From the NCBI RefSeq assembly GCF_009870755.1, contig NZ_WLZU01000011.1, forward strand, positions 1 to 53,979: DNA of 53,979 bases, written 5' to 3'. A program made the position numbers and the translations under genes. Within the stretch, counting starts at the first letter, position 1; each line of letters opens with the position of its first letter. The stretch is from Streptococcus halichoeri (GTDB taxonomy: Bacteria; Bacillota; Bacilli; Lactobacillales; Streptococcaceae). Shown here piece after piece: positions 53,939 to 53,979 of this stretch. The notes under the pieces were generated by a model that searched no databases, was not told where the DNA came from, and saw nothing but the letters and a program-made list of their open reading frames with translations.

Positions 53939-53979
53939 ATGAAAATTATAACACAGCTTAACCTTTTTGAAGATCAGGA
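53939..53979 (+). CDS. Unidentified partial gene at window end
   Basis: ATG at 53939 opens MKIITQLNLFEDQ and runs off the window. CGAGGT lies upstream and a TATAAT at 53896. Thirteen residues are too few for a family assignment. Confidence 0.5.
   Translation, partial: MKIITQLNLFEDQ

Noticed and set aside
1..53979. CRISPR array, tRNA, rRNA or prophage
   Set aside because: No regularly spaced repeats, cloverleaf with CCA-type end, rRNA core or phage structural genes were noticed on either strand.

Overview
The window looks like chromosomal DNA of a low-GC Gram-positive coccus, most likely a pyogenic-group Streptococcus. The evidence is the ManX-type glycosaminoglycan PTS locus with a RegR-like repressor, a PL8 hyaluronate lyase, a YSIRK-type wall-anchored pullulanase, a streptococcal arc operon and a DUF1912 gene. 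A complete ribose operon and hylA sitting beside the PTS locus suggest a relative of S. dysgalactiae, S. canis or S. equi rather than S. pyogenes. That species guess is inference from gene content. No tRNA, rRNA, CRISPR array or prophage was seen.

Layout. Positions 1-122 hold the 5' end of an IS30-type transposase, cut by the window. Next come a small DUF1912 gene (490-744) and a T-box leader (about 890-1096). The leader heads an operon of a GNAT acetyltransferase, a frameshifted small P-loop kinase, a PD-(D/E)XK-like DUF gene and valS.

From 6.1 to 20.8 kb lies a hyaluronan/chondroitin utilisation locus. A minus-strand operon (dhuD-dhuI-kdgK-kdgA) converts the unsaturated uronate to pyruvate and glyceraldehyde-3-phosphate. 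A divergent plus-strand operon encodes the PTS IIA, the unsaturated glucuronyl hydrolase, PTS IIB, IIC and IID, and a heparinase II/III-type lyase. The repressor regR follows with its own promoter, and secreted hylA lies on the opposite strand. Promoters in this block carry a shared palindrome (core AAACCGGTTT), two of them together with a CcpA cre-like site. The locus therefore reads as one substrate-induced, glucose-repressed regulon.

From 20.9 to 31.6 kb are a remnant of a lactose/cellobiose PTS IIC, pulA, an IclR-family regulator, a decayed YjiH-like membrane gene followed by an intact 2-hydroxyacid dehydrogenase, a Gfo/Idh/MocA oxidoreductase, a DUF998-like membrane protein and a CorA-type transporter. 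At 32.1-35.2 kb is a large surface protein with two leucine-rich modules.

From 35.4 to 43.7 kb is the arginine deiminase locus: argR (minus), a Crp/Fnr regulator, arcA, arcB, arcD, a dipeptidase and arcC. It converts arginine to ornithine, ammonia, CO2 and ATP. From 44.2 to 46.2 kb is rsmD-coaD-sepM, whose members overlap. From 46.6 to 52.5 kb is rbsRKDACB for ribose import and phosphorylation. The window ends with a metallophosphatase/5'-nucleotidase-like gene and the first codons of an unidentified gene.

Points that most deserve a second look: the RegR operator set, including a look-alike inside the rbs promoter; two wall proteins with altered sorting motifs (LAKTG and LPQTA); -10 boxes that place transcription starts on the first base of rsmD and of the DUF998-like gene; and a T-box more than 2 kb upstream of valS.
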